A stretch of DNA of 64,000 nucleotides. It comes from Alectryocaccobium sp964389285 (GTDB lineage Bacteria > Bacillota > Clostridia > Lachnospirales > Lachnospiraceae). The stretch is taken from positions 74,737 to 138,736 of the forward strand of contig CAYMCZ010000004.1 of the NCBI GenBank assembly GCA_964389285.1, read 5' to 3'. Under the pieces are notes generated by a model. The model saw only the letters and a program-made list of their open reading frames with translations. It did not search any database and was not told the origin of the DNA. Both the position numbers and the translations under genes were made by a program. Shown here in pieces: positions 9,098-18,389 of this stretch. Within the stretch, counting starts at the first letter, position 1, and each line of letters opens with the position of its first letter.

Positions 9098-9573
9098 TCT
9101 TTATTACGCTCGGGTCGCAGAAATTCCAGTTCAATCGGCTTCTGGCAGCTGTTGATAAACTTATAGAGAATCAAATTATAAAAGAAGATGTATTTGCCCA
9201 GACGGGATACAGTGATTATATTCCCAGGCACTATAACTTTCAAAAATTTCTGAATCGTGATGAGTATGCTTCCGTTATGGGCGAATCGGACATGGTTATT
9301 ACTCACGGAGGCACAGGCGCGATTATAGGAGCCGTTAAGCTCGGGAAGAAGGTGATAGCGGTTCCGCGGCTTAAAGAATATGGTGAACATGTTGACGATC
9401 ACCAGCTTCAAATAGTTGAAATGTTTGAAGAAATGAATCTTATAAGCGGGTGCAGAGACTGCGGGGAACTGCATAATGTCTTGGAAAAAGCAAAATCAAG
9501 AAACTATGATAAATACAAAAGCAACACTCAAAGTATTATCGATAACATAGCGCAAATGATAGACTCTTTATAA
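9094..9573 (+). CDS. Alg13/PssE-type glycosyltransferase catalytic subunit
   Basis: A 159-residue protein resembling the C-terminal half of GT28 enzymes: it begins MIFITLGSQKFQFNRLL and contains THGGTGAIIGA and a later KEYGEHVDDHQ segment, which in this family contact the UDP-sugar. It should be the catalytic partner of the Alg14-like protein at 7226. Its ATG overlaps the flippase stop codon. Confidence 0.87.
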   Translation: MIFITLGSQKFQFNRLLAAVDKLIENQIIKEDVFAQTGYSDYIPRHYNFQKFLNRDEYASVMGESDMVITHGGTGAIIGAVKLGKKVIAVPRLKEYGEHVDDHQLQIVEMFEEMNLISGCRDCGELHNVLEKAKSRNYDKYKSNTQSIIDNIAQMIDSL

Positions 9574-9591
9574 TCAGGTACTTTATATTAA

Positions 9592-10797
9592 ATGGACAGT
9601 AGTTTAGCCCTAAAAAGAAAAAAAGTGAATAAACTATGCCTTGCGGATATAAGCATGCTGGTTATGTGCGTTATTACTGTAGCGTTTCATAATTATCACA
9701 GCCTTATGGTTGTCTCTCAAGTCCAGTGCGTTGTTATTATATGGACAAAAGCAATGGCCATGAATAAATGCCGCATAACAAAAAGCCTGTTTCGCTATCT
9801 CAGAAGAGGTTTGATGCTTATAGGATTTGGCGCGTTATCGGCATTGTGGGCCGTAAATACAGGCGGGATTGAGGAAGCACTGATAGCAATGATACAGGTG
9901 CTTGCCATCGGAAGCTGCGTGCTTTTATATCTTAAAAGCAAGTCAAATTATGACAAACTGATTCTGATGCTTGCCGTTGCGGGTATTGCGCTCTGTATAA
10001 GAATTCTTTTGCAGGTTCCGATATACGCCTGGTCGGGAGAGCGGATAGGGCAGTATATCGGATACGGAAACGTAGGCATCAGTAACTATCTCTCTTTTAT
10101 TGCGGTATTTATTATTGACTGGGCGATTGACAACAGGAATAAAATAATTCTCGCATGCGGAATAATTATGGTTGCTTTTGCAACGCTTTCCGGAAGCAAG
10201 AAAGCACTGTTAATTGCGGTTATTGTTTATCCGCTGCTTATTTTGTTTAAAAGCAGGAATCCGGTACAGCTTCTGAAAAGGCTTCTGTTTATAGCTGCGC
10301 TGATTGTCATTATATGGGTTTTGATTACTTACTTGCCTCTGCTTTATAATACGGTTGGTTACAGAATACAGGCCATGTTTGATTTCATAAACGGAACGGG
10401 CGCTTCAGCTTCCACTGAGGTTAGATGGAAATTAAAGCTTTATGCTCTGGATCAGTTTACCCGGCATCCGATAGCGGGGGTCGGGCTGGACGCTTTTAAA
10501 TTTCTTAATGTCTATCAGAGATATGCGCATGATAATTATCTGGAAATGCTTGCTACGCTGGGAATAATCGGCTTTGTCCTGTATTACTGGCTTTTTATAG
10601 AAATGACGATACTGTCAATAAAAAAACTGGTAATTCAAAAACGGAGAGAGTTTGCCGTTGTTCTGGCGTTTCTTATCATGTTTTTTGTTGCGGAAACGGC
10701 ATCCATCTCATATACACAGGAAAGTATTCAGATTGCGGTTGCAATGTGCTTTGCTTTAATAACCAATCCCTTATTAAAAGGCGGGACAGCTTCATGA
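9592..10797 (+). CDS. Wzy-like polysaccharide polymerase (O-antigen ligase family)
   Basis: A 401-residue protein with about ten or more membrane segments. It carries the family signature near the C-terminal third: RHPIAGVGLDAFKF followed by HDNYLEMLATLGIIG, the usual G-GL and H-Y-E-LGIIG pattern of Wzy_C/O-antigen ligase proteins. It probably polymerises repeat units outside the membrane. The ribosome binding site is poor, so translation may depend on the gene before it. Its final bases form ATGA with the next gene. Confidence 0.86.
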   Translation: MDSSLALKRKKVNKLCLADISMLVMCVITVAFHNYHSLMVVSQVQCVVIIWTKAMAMNKCRITKSLFRYLRRGLMLIGFGALSALWAVNTGGIEEALIAMIQVLAIGSCVLLYLKSKSNYDKLILMLAVAGIALCIRILLQVPIYAWSGERIGQYIGYGNVGISNYLSFIAVFIIDWAIDNRNKIILACGIIMVAFATLSGSKKALLIAVIVYPLLILFKSRNPVQLLKRLLFIAALIVIIWVLITYLPLLYNTVGYRIQAMFDFINGTGASASTEVRWKLKLYALDQFTRHPIAGVGLDAFKFLNVYQRYAHDNYLEMLATLGIIGFVLYYWLFIEMTILSIKKLVIQKRREFAVVLAFLIMFFVAETASISYTQESIQIAVAMCFALITNPLLKGGTAS

Positions 10798-11708
10798 ATA
10801 CACAAACAATAGAAATGTCGGCAAATCCGATGGTGAGTACGGTAATCATCACCTGCAGAAGAAAGCCTGACATACTGAAAAGAGCGCTTGAAAGCGCGGT
10901 TAATCAGACATATAAAAATCAGGAAATTATCATTGTCAACGACGCGCCGGAACAGACGGAACTTGAAAAGCGCATAAGGGAAATGATTTTTGACTTTGAC
11001 GATGACAGGATCAAATATTTAGTTCATGAAAAAAACTCGGGAGCATGCAAAGCCAGAAATACCGGAATCCTTAATTCAAAAGGCGATTTTATCGCTCTGC
11101 TTGACGACGATGACGAATGGATGCCTGAAAAAACCGAAAAACAGTTAAAAGGCTTTACTTCGGAAAAAACGGGAATGGTGTACAGCGCTCATGTCGAGCA
11201 GTTTTCGGACGGACGCACAAAAGAAATAGTGACATGCAATGAATCGGGCAACCTGTTAAAACCCCTGTTATATAAAAACTGTATAGGCGGCTGCTCCATG
11301 CCGCTTATCAGAAAAGAGGTGTTCGATAAATGCGGGCTTTTTGACGAGGAGCTTTTGTCGCTGCAGGATTATGATATGTGGCTCCGTATAGCAAAAGAGT
11401 ATCATATAAACTATGTTCCGGGTGTACTGGTAAGAAAATATACGCTGTCGGACTCCATTACAGGCAATTTTCAAAAGAAAAAACAGGGTTATGAAAAAAT
11501 ATGGGAAAAGCACGGATATCTGTATAAAAACAATCCGGAGGCATTTAATTCCAGAATGAATCGCGAAGCGGCGGCTTTTCTGAAAAATAAAGAGTATCGT
11601 TTGTTTTTTTCAAAATGGATGCAGGCCGTGAAAGCAAAGCCCCTGTCATCGATGAACGTGACCGAGCCGGTCAGGGCGGCAGGCAAACTCTTGATGGGAA
11701 AACGGTGA
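10794..11708 (+). CDS. Family 2 glycosyltransferase
   Basis: The ATG at 10794 overlaps the polymerase stop (ATGA) and is preferred to an in-frame codon at 10746; 304 residues result. It has a GT-A fold: VSTVIITCRRKPDILKRALE, a VNDAP motif, SGACKARNTGI and the metal-binding LLDDDDEW. The later SLQDYDMWLRIA supplies the expected acceptor-side acidic motif. It should add one sugar to the lipid-linked repeat unit on the cytoplasmic side. The sugar is not predictable. Confidence 0.9.
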   Translation: MNTQTIEMSANPMVSTVIITCRRKPDILKRALESAVNQTYKNQEIIIVNDAPEQTELEKRIREMIFDFDDDRIKYLVHEKNSGACKARNTGILNSKGDFIALLDDDDEWMPEKTEKQLKGFTSEKTGMVYSAHVEQFSDGRTKEIVTCNESGNLLKPLLYKNCIGGCSMPLIRKEVFDKCGLFDEELLSLQDYDMWLRIAKEYHINYVPGVLVRKYTLSDSITGNFQKKKQGYEKIWEKHGYLYKNNPEAFNSRMNREAAAFLKNKEYRLFFSKWMQAVKAKPLSSMNVTEPVRAAGKLLMGKR

Positions 11709-11743
11709 AAGCACATTAAAGGACTGCAAAAGGTTGATTGTTT

Positions 11744-12856
11744 ATGAAGATAGGAATACTGACATATCACAGATCCGTAAATTACGGCGCTTTCCTGCAG
11801 GCTGTCGCTTTGTGCAGGAGGCTGAACGCGGAAAGCGGAATATCTGCTGAAATCATAGACTACAATATGAAAAAAGCAGATGCTGTATACAGCATGCGGA
11901 ACTGGGACTTAAAAAGAAAGCTTACAAAGCGCGGCAGATATAAATTCGGAAAAGAAATGAAGGCTGCTTTTGATAGAGGTTATTCAGAGATCTCTGATAT
12001 TTTATCTGCAGAAAAACTATGTTCCGACGATATGGAAGAATTCAGAAAATTCGTTTGCGGAAAGTATGACGTCATCATAGCCGGAAGCGACGAGATATGG
12101 AGAATCGATTCTTTCAGAGGCTTTCCGACGCCGTACTGGCTTATCGGGGATCTGGGCTGCAGAAAGTTTTCTTACGCGGCATCGTCCCGTTCTGATTTTT
12201 CAAAGCTGTCGGAGGCCGACAGGAAAACAGCAAAAGAAGCGTTAAATGATTTTGAAGTAATTTCCGTAAGAGACAATCTTACATATGATGAGATAAAAAA
12301 AGAACTCGGCAGTGATGACCGGCTGATGCTTTCGTGCGATCCGTCGTTTCTGTACGATTTTCCCGTAAAAAAAGACGGAATAAAGAGGCTTGCCGGAGCC
12401 GGAAACCTCAAGCACGAAAAATCAATTATAGTTATGACGCCCGACAGAAAGCTGAAAAACAGTATTAAGACTGAACTGGGAAGCTCATATAACCTTATTT
12501 CGGTTGCTTCTTACGGAACCGGTTATATTTCACTTCCTGATCTGGATCCGTTTGAATGGCTGGATGTAATCGCTGACGCGGACTTTGTCATCACATCATT
12601 TTTCCATGGAGCCTGCTTCAGCATTTGCCTGAATACTCCTTTTCTGGCGGTGGGGACCGATGAGAGGATTGCCAAGATAAGGGGGCTTCTGGAGGGAACC
12701 GCGCATGAAAACCGTCTTATCGAGAATCCGACAGAAGCAATAAGCTGGAGACGTCTTATGGAAAAATACGCGGCCCGTCCGAATGACACGGAAATAATTA
12801 AAACGGGACGCGAAGCATTTGACAATTATCTGTTAAAGCTGAAAACAGAGAGATAA
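11744..12856 (+). CDS. Polysaccharide pyruvyl transferase
   Basis: The ATG at 11744 is taken over the TTG at 11738 because AAAAGG at 11728-11733 is better spaced; 370 residues. The N-terminus KIGILTYHRSVNYGAFLQAV, then DVIIAGSDEIWR and VITSFFHGACFS, fit the PF04230 family, which puts ketal-linked pyruvate on sugars using phosphoenolpyruvate. The product would be an acidic polysaccharide. It sits 35 bases after the GT2 gene and 11 before the first ATP-grasp gene. Confidence 0.88.
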   Translation: MKIGILTYHRSVNYGAFLQAVALCRRLNAESGISAEIIDYNMKKADAVYSMRNWDLKRKLTKRGRYKFGKEMKAAFDRGYSEISDILSAEKLCSDDMEEFRKFVCGKYDVIIAGSDEIWRIDSFRGFPTPYWLIGDLGCRKFSYAASSRSDFSKLSEADRKTAKEALNDFEVISVRDNLTYDEIKKELGSDDRLMLSCDPSFLYDFPVKKDGIKRLAGAGNLKHEKSIIVMTPDRKLKNSIKTELGSSYNLISVASYGTGYISLPDLDPFEWLDVIADADFVITSFFHGACFSICLNTPFLAVGTDERIAKIRGLLEGTAHENRLIENPTEAISWRRLMEKYAARPNDTEIIKTGREAFDNYLLKLKTER

Positions 12857-12867
12857 ACAGGGGATAT

Positions 12868-13782
12868 ATGGCTGACAAACGAATAAAAAAAATATTAAAA
12901 GATCCGAGACTTTTATTTATAACGCTCGGACGCCGCGAATTCTTTAATCATATGGATGATGAAAAGTATTTGAAAAAGGCTTTCCGGCTTAGCATGGGCA
13001 GGGAACTGAACCTGGAAAACCCGAAAACATACAACGAAAAACTCCAATGGCTGAAACTTTATGACAGAAAGCCGGTTTACACCTTAATGGTAGATAAATA
13101 CGAAGCCAAAAAAGTAATAGGTGAAATTATCGGAGATGAATACATAGTTCCTTTGCTGGGCGTATGGGACAGGTTTGAAGACATCGACTTTGATGCGCTT
13201 CCCGAACGTTTCGTGCTCAAATGCACGCATGACAGCGGCGGGCTTGTCATATGCAAAGACAAATCAAAACTGGATAAGGCGGCGGCAAAAAAAAGAATAG
13301 ACCACTGCATGAAGCATAATTTTTTCTGGGGACTTCGGGAATGGCCTTATAAAGATGTAAAGCCCCGCATAATTGCGGAAAAATATATGGAAGATTCGCT
13401 GACCGGAGAACTGAGGGATTATAAGTTTTTTGCTTTTGACGGCGCAGTAAAGGCGCTCTTTATAGCTTCAGAGCGGCAGAGCGGCGGAGAGACCAAATTT
13501 GACTTTTTTGACGCGGATTTTAATCATCTTCCTTTTACGAACGGACATCCTAACGCTGATAAAGCTCCTGAAAAACCGGAGCATTTTGAAAAAATGAAAG
13601 AACTGGCAGCAAAATTGTCCGTTGGCATACCGCAGGTCAGGGTGGATTTTTACGAAGCGGACGGGAAAATATATTTCGGTGAAATGACGTTTTTTCATTG
13701 GAGCGGCATGATGCCTTTTGAGCCGGAGGAATGGGATTATAAATTCGGAGAATGGATAAAACTGCCGGATGCGAAGACATAA
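12868..13782 (+). CDS. TupA-like ATP-grasp enzyme 1
   Basis: A 304-residue protein of the TupA-like ATP-grasp family (PF14305): NPKTYNEKLQWLKLYDR near residue 50, VDKYEAKK, LPERFVLKCTHDSGG, IAEKYMED, LRDYKFFAFDG and a late VRVDFYEADGKIYFGEMTF segment that supplies metal and ATP ligands. TupA itself was linked to teichuronopeptide synthesis, and members are common in capsule loci. I infer ATP-dependent ligation of an amino acid or similar amine or acid to a sugar. A second member lies at 14647. Confidence 0.86.
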   Translation: MADKRIKKILKDPRLLFITLGRREFFNHMDDEKYLKKAFRLSMGRELNLENPKTYNEKLQWLKLYDRKPVYTLMVDKYEAKKVIGEIIGDEYIVPLLGVWDRFEDIDFDALPERFVLKCTHDSGGLVICKDKSKLDKAAAKKRIDHCMKHNFFWGLREWPYKDVKPRIIAEKYMEDSLTGELRDYKFFAFDGAVKALFIASERQSGGETKFDFFDADFNHLPFTNGHPNADKAPEKPEHFEKMKELAAKLSVGIPQVRVDFYEADGKIYFGEMTFFHWSGMMPFEPEEWDYKFGEWIKLPDAKT

Positions 13783-13801
13783 CAAAGAGCGAGGACAGAA
13801 A

Positions 13802-14638
13802 ATGAAAATATTATATAACGAAGAATTAAAAAAGCATACCACGTTTAAATGCGGCGGTACGGCGAAAGAATTTTTAATTCCGGAATCCGTCGAAGAACTT
13901 ATTCAGGTCATAAAAGAACGCAGCCCGAAACATATAATCGGCGGCGGCTCGAATCTGCTTATAGCCGACAGGGAGTTTGACCTTGTCGTTTCTATGGAGT
14001 CGGTTTCTGCGGAAACGGTTGATTTAGGCGGAGGCCGTTTCAAAGCCGGTGCTTCGGTGAGGCTTCAGACGCTCATAAATACGGTAAATGAAGCCGGGTA
14101 CGGCGGAATGGAATATCTTTATTCCGTACCGGGATTGGTCGGCGGTGCTGTAGTCATGAATGCAGGACGAGGGCGAGGGCATAATAAGTCCATAGCGGAT
14201 TATATCGAAACGGTGACAACCGTTTCGGACGGTGAAATCAGGGAATGGACTCAAGCGGAATGCGGATTTGATTACCGTTCATCTGTTTTTAAAAACAGCG
14301 GACATGTAATAATATCCGTATTATTGAAATTCCCTGCCATGAGTACGGAACAGTCTTCGGCCGCAAAAGCGGAAAGGCTGGAACTGTGCAAAAAAAATCA
14401 GGATAACTCTTTTCCGAACAGCGGATCCGTCTTTCTGGAGTGTGATGCTAAAGTAATGTCATATTTGCGGAAACATGAAGTCGGATGCGGTAAGGTTCAT
14501 TTTTCGGGCAAGACGCCTAATTGGCTGCTGAATGAGGGCGGCAGTTTCGAAGACGCTAAATGCGCCATAGAAAAAGCGGAGTTTTATCATAGAAAGCGTC
14601 GCAAAGAATGTAAACTTGAAATAATCATCTGGGAGTAA
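13802..14638 (+). CDS. MurB-like FAD-dependent reductase
   Basis: The start ATG at 13802 follows GAGCGAGGA; 278 residues. The motifs are those of UDP-N-acetylenolpyruvoylglucosamine reductase: HTTFKCGGTAKEF, IIGGGSNLL, SVPGLVGGAVVMNAG, and NSGSVFLE where MurB has its catalytic Ser; a late Glu (LEIIIWE) may stand for the usual acid. The usual FKNP after SGSVF is FLEC here. True MurB acts in peptidoglycan synthesis and normally lies with division or wall genes; here it is between two ATP-grasp genes of a polysaccharide operon. It is either the cell's MurB in an odd place or a paralogue acting on an enolpyruvyl or lactyl-type sugar. The symbol is withheld for that reason. Confidence 0.82.
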   Translation: MKILYNEELKKHTTFKCGGTAKEFLIPESVEELIQVIKERSPKHIIGGGSNLLIADREFDLVVSMESVSAETVDLGGGRFKAGASVRLQTLINTVNEAGYGGMEYLYSVPGLVGGAVVMNAGRGRGHNKSIADYIETVTTVSDGEIREWTQAECGFDYRSSVFKNSGHVIISVLLKFPAMSTEQSSAAKAERLELCKKNQDNSFPNSGSVFLECDAKVMSYLRKHEVGCGKVHFSGKTPNWLLNEGGSFEDAKCAIEKAEFYHRKRRKECKLEIIIWE

Positions 14639-14646
14639 GCGAAATT

Positions 14647-15522
14647 ATGAAGACTCAAACAAAAAACATCATCCTGACTCCGTTCAATATATTATATAAG
14701 ATATCACCGGTGTCAGAATTAAAGCTTTTGTTCAGGCTCAAACAAGGATATCCTCTGAATACGGAACGGCCGGTCACTTATAATGAAAAATTGCAATGGT
14801 TAAAGCTAAACGACAGAAATCCGTTAATACCAAAATGCGTTGATAAGTATCTTGTAAGAGAATATTTGAAAGAAAACGGGTTTGAAGAACTGCTCAATGA
14901 GTTGTATTGGCATGGATTTGATCCGGAAGAGATTCCTTTTGATGAATTGCCTGAACGCTTTGTAATAAAGGTTACTCACGGCTCAACATTCAATATCATT
15001 GTAAAAGATAAAAATGATTTAGATAAAAAGAAAACGATAGCGACTCTGCGCAAATGGTTAAAAACTCAATATATACCTTGTTATGGAGAGTGGTTTTACG
15101 GAATTGAGCGTCCGAGGATAATTGTAGAGAAGTATTTGGAAGATGATACGGGCGGACTAAGGGATTATAAAGTGTTTTGCTTTCATGGCAAGGCAAAAAT
15201 AATGAGTGTTATAGTAGGGCGAAACAGTGAACCGAAATTAAACTTTTATACACCGGATTGGAGGTTTGTTCAAAATGCCCACTTTAAAAAATACGCTCAT
15301 TTTGAGACATTTGCAAAGCCGGAATGTTTGGATGGCATGATCAAAAAAGCAGAAGCTGTTTCAAAGCCGTTTATGCATGCACGGGTTGATTTCTATATCG
15401 TCAACGGAAAACCGGTTTTTGGAGAGATATGTTTTATTAATGGCGGTGGCTTTGACCGCTTCAAACCGTATGCCCTTGATAAAAAGATGGGCAGTTGGCT
15501 GAAACTTCCCGGAGGGAAATAA
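14647..15522 (+). CDS. TupA-like ATP-grasp enzyme 2
   Basis: A 291-residue paralogue of the 12868 product. It has RPVTYNEKLQWLKLNDR, VDKYLVREYL, LPERFVIKVTHGS, IVEKYLED, LRDYKVFCFHG and ARVDFYIVNGKPVFGEICF at matching places. It starts 8 bases after the MurB-like gene. The coding sequence looks richer in A+T than its neighbours, so it may have been acquired separately. The substrate is unknown; by analogy it links a small acid or amine to a sugar using ATP. Confidence 0.85.
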   Translation: MKTQTKNIILTPFNILYKISPVSELKLLFRLKQGYPLNTERPVTYNEKLQWLKLNDRNPLIPKCVDKYLVREYLKENGFEELLNELYWHGFDPEEIPFDELPERFVIKVTHGSTFNIIVKDKNDLDKKKTIATLRKWLKTQYIPCYGEWFYGIERPRIIVEKYLEDDTGGLRDYKVFCFHGKAKIMSVIVGRNSEPKLNFYTPDWRFVQNAHFKKYAHFETFAKPECLDGMIKKAEAVSKPFMHARVDFYIVNGKPVFGEICFINGGGFDRFKPYALDKKMGSWLKLPGGK

Positions 15523-15527
15523 AGATA

Positions 15528-16682
15528 GTGAAAAAAATCTGGTTTATTGTAAATAAATATCCCAACATAACAGATCCGAACGTATGTGTTTTTATTCAGC
15601 AGCTGGTCTGGTCGATAGCCGACCGAGGATATGAATGTTCGGTCATAGTACCCATGCCCGTTAATTTTGACAGGCGTTATAAGGATTTTCCGTTTCATAG
15701 CGAAGAAACTACGGACACGGGAGGCCGGATAGACTTATATTATCCCAAATATATAAGTTTCGGGCAGGCGGGAAAGGCCGCGCAGAAGTTTCGTGTAAAA
15801 ATGACTACGGACCGCTTTGAAAAAGCCGTGGAAAGCGTATTTTCCGCGATAAAAGAAAAACCGGACATCATCTATGCTCATTTTCTGTGTCCGGCAGCGG
15901 TGGCCGTGGCCCGCATGGGAAGAAAATACAATATTCCGTCATTTTTTGCGCATGGGGAAGCTACGTATTCCGGCGATCAAAAATACGGCAACGCGGTGTT
16001 GGCAAAAGAGCTGAGAAATATTAACGGCGTTATAGCCGTATCGGAACAAAACAAAAATTATTGCGTCGATTCGGGAATTGTGCCGGAAAACAAAATAAAA
16101 ACATTTCCGAACGGATACCGTAAAGACCGTTTTGCAAAAAAGGACAAAACGGAAGCGCGAAAAAAATTCGGATTTAAAGAGGATGATTTTATTGTCGGAT
16201 TTTGCGGAAGTTTTGATGAGAGAAAAGGGGTGCTTCGCCTTCAAAACGCCGTGGATCAGATTGAAGGGGCTGTATTTGCGTGCGCGGGCAAAGGAAAGCT
16301 TGAGCCTGACAGTCCGAAGTGCATATGGAAAAAACCGATAGAAAATCAGGAGCTGGCATGGTTTTACAGTGCGATAGATTTGTTTGTGCTTCCGACCCGT
16401 AATGAAGGCTGCTGCAACGCGATTGTCGAAGCGATAGCCTGCGGATGCCCGATAATTTCATCCGACAGGTCTTTTAATTACGATATTTGCGATGAAAGCA
16501 ATTCCGTTCTGATAGATCCCAACGATACGGACAGTATAAGGGACGCAATCATAAAGCTGAAAAATGATAATGCGCTCCGCGAAAAACTCGGCAGCGGCAG
16601 CCTTGAGGAAGCAAAAACGCTGACGCTGGAACAAAGAGCAAAGAATATCCTTGAGTTTATGGACGGAGCGATTGACTCATAG
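15528..16682 (+). CDS. Family 4 (GT-B) glycosyltransferase
   Basis: A GTG at 15528 preceded by GGAGGG (15511-15516) is preferred to the TTG at 15495, which lies inside the previous gene; 384 residues. The N-terminal acceptor domain starts KKIWFIVNKYPN. The C-terminal GT1/GT4 domain has FCGSFDERKGV, KPIENQELAWFYSAIDLFVL and TRNEGCCNAIVEAIACGCP, giving the family's E-x7-E donor site. It is the last clear gene of the polysaccharide operon. Confidence 0.9.
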   Translation: MKKIWFIVNKYPNITDPNVCVFIQQLVWSIADRGYECSVIVPMPVNFDRRYKDFPFHSEETTDTGGRIDLYYPKYISFGQAGKAAQKFRVKMTTDRFEKAVESVFSAIKEKPDIIYAHFLCPAAVAVARMGRKYNIPSFFAHGEATYSGDQKYGNAVLAKELRNINGVIAVSEQNKNYCVDSGIVPENKIKTFPNGYRKDRFAKKDKTEARKKFGFKEDDFIVGFCGSFDERKGVLRLQNAVDQIEGAVFACAGKGKLEPDSPKCIWKKPIENQELAWFYSAIDLFVLPTRNEGCCNAIVEAIACGCPIISSDRSFNYDICDESNSVLIDPNDTDSIRDAIIKLKNDNALREKLGSGSLEEAKTLTLEQRAKNILEFMDGAIDS

Positions 16683-16735
16683 GGAATTATTTGCCATATT
16701 TTTCTTCAAAAGTTCCCTAAAGGAGATGATCTTTA

Positions 16736-17010
16736 TGTCCGCATTTGATGAAATCCAGAGTGCCATTCGTTTAAGGGCAGATCTGCATGCCAGACTCTCT
16801 TTGATTCCTTACGAAGGCACGCCTGAGGTAAAAGATATAAACGGTCAAAAATATCTGTATATGCGCAAAAGGGTCGGCAGCAGGCTGACATCACAATATG
16901 CAGGCAATTATTCAGAGGAGCTTCATCAGCTTTTGGCAAAGTATTATGAAGGCGCGCCCTCTGAAGAAATTGAAGAATTTCTGAAAAGAAATTGCTGGAA
17001 GAGGTTTTAA
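16736..17010 (+). CDS. Small protein of unknown function, possibly truncated
   Basis: The ATG at 16736 has a good AAAGGAGATG site; 91 residues. The sequence is a soluble, mostly helical protein: FDEIQSAIRLRADLHARLSL, then KYLYMRKRVGSRLTSQYAG and SEELHQLLAKYYE. I do not recognise a named family. The abrupt basic end (KRNCWKRF) could mean the 3' part was lost. It lies after the polysaccharide operon, 54 bases from the GT4 gene, and before a lone ATPase gene. Confidence 0.6.
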
Positions 17011-17154
17011 GCAATATATGCAAATCTAAAATGATATTTTAGATTCTGCTTTTTCTAAACATCTCACGAAATTACAACCTCACAAACCCGATTTCGTCAC
17101 GAAATAACGAGTTTAATTGCGTGAAATCCGCACGAAACAACAGGTTCAGAGTGT

Positions 17155-17183
17155 TTGACAAAGAATGACAAATATAATAAAAT
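17155..17183 (+). promoter_or_regulatory. Predicted promoter of the AAA ATPase gene
   Basis: TTGACA (17155-17160), a 17-base spacer and TAAAAT (17178-17183). A TATAAT at 17173 overlaps but is too close to the -35 box. Confidence 0.55.
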
Positions 17184-17239
17184 ATGAAAAAAATTTAGAA
17201 GTATGAAAAATGTGAAACAATATGAAAGGATGGAAAAGC

Positions 17240-18292
17240 ATGAAACAGAGCAATCCGTTTTCTCTGTCGTTCGGGCGGATGCCAAAAACTTTGATCCGGT
17301 CAATTGTTCAGTTTAATGAAATCAAGGATGTATTTCTCGCGGATAACCCTATGTCGTCAGCATTTATGATTACCGGGGTCAGGGGTTCCGGAAAAACAGT
17401 GCTTTTAACAAGGCTTGCCGAATATTTTGCCGGGCTTGATGACTGGATAGTTGCAGAACTCAATCCGGAACTGGATATGCTTGAATATCTCGCAAGCAAT
17501 ATATATGAACAGGTTCATTCGCGCTTCCGTTTTCTGAAAAAAGAATTCAGTTTTTCTTTTCAGGGAATATCATTTAAGATTTCGGGGGAGAGGCCGGTTT
17601 CCAACGTAATTACCCTTTTGGAGAATATGCTGGATATTATCCGAAAACAGGGGAAAAAGATTCTTATATGCATAGATGATATTTCAAACAGTCCGAACGT
17701 AAAAGCGTTTACTCAACAGTATCAGATATTTATAAGAAAAGGTTTTCCGCTATATTTTTTAATGACCGGTCTTTTTGAAAATGTACGCAGTTTACAGAAT
17801 GAGAAGTCTTTAACATTTTTGTACCGTGCGCCACGTATTAATATTGCGCCGCTGGACATGATAACCATAACGGAAACTTTTGAATCGGTCTTTGGGATAG
17901 AACGCTCGGAAGCGGTTAAGATGGCAAAGCTGACAAAAGGATATGCCTTTGCTTTTCAGGTTCTCGGATATTTGCTTTATGAAAGAGGAGAACCGGTAAA
18001 ACTTACAAAAAAAGCGTTGACTGACTTTGATATGTATTTGCGGGAATATGTTTACGAAAAAATCTATTCAGACCTGCCGGATAAAGAAAAAGTATTCGTT
18101 AAGGCACTTGCGGAGTCTTCCGGAAATACTTCTGAAGCTGCAATTATCTCCGGCATAAACAAACAAAGTGTTTCCCAATATCGTGATAAACTTATAAAAA
18201 AAGGGCTGATAATACCAAGTGGACGCGGCAGGCTGGCTTTTGCCCTGCCGAGATTTGAGGAGTATATAACGATAAAAAAAGAATTCGAATAA
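17240..18292 (+). CDS. AAA-type ATPase with C-terminal winged helix
   Basis: The ATG at 17240 follows AAAGGATGG; 350 residues. There is a Walker A (GVRGSGKTVLL, about residue 45) and Walker B (ILICIDDIS, about residue 145), then a STAND/ORC-like region and a C-terminal helix-turn-helix segment (EAAIISGINKQSVSQYRDKLIKKGLI). The layout is that of the archaeal-type or AAA_16-like ATPases often found alone on bacterial chromosomes and mobile DNA. No partner gene is adjacent. Cellular role unknown. Confidence 0.8.
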   Translation: MKQSNPFSLSFGRMPKTLIRSIVQFNEIKDVFLADNPMSSAFMITGVRGSGKTVLLTRLAEYFAGLDDWIVAELNPELDMLEYLASNIYEQVHSRFRFLKKEFSFSFQGISFKISGERPVSNVITLLENMLDIIRKQGKKILICIDDISNSPNVKAFTQQYQIFIRKGFPLYFLMTGLFENVRSLQNEKSLTFLYRAPRINIAPLDMITITETFESVFGIERSEAVKMAKLTKGYAFAFQVLGYLLYERGEPVKLTKKALTDFDMYLREYVYEKIYSDLPDKEKVFVKALAESSGNTSEAAIISGINKQSVSQYRDKLIKKGLIIPSGRGRLAFALPRFEEYITIKKEFE

Positions 18293-18314
18293 AGCATGCG
18301 TCCGAAAAAAAAGA

Positions 18315-18343
18315 TTTACATGCGGTTTTTTAGTATATATAAT
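18315..18343 (+). promoter_or_regulatory. Predicted promoter before the third cobalamin riboswitch
   Basis: TTTACA (18315-18320), a 17-base spacer and a perfect TATAAT (18338-18343), about 45 bases before the aptamer. Confidence 0.75.
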
Positions 18344-18389
18344 ATGAATGAAAAAAGCGCATTATTTTTCAGGGGCAGCGGCCGCAAAG

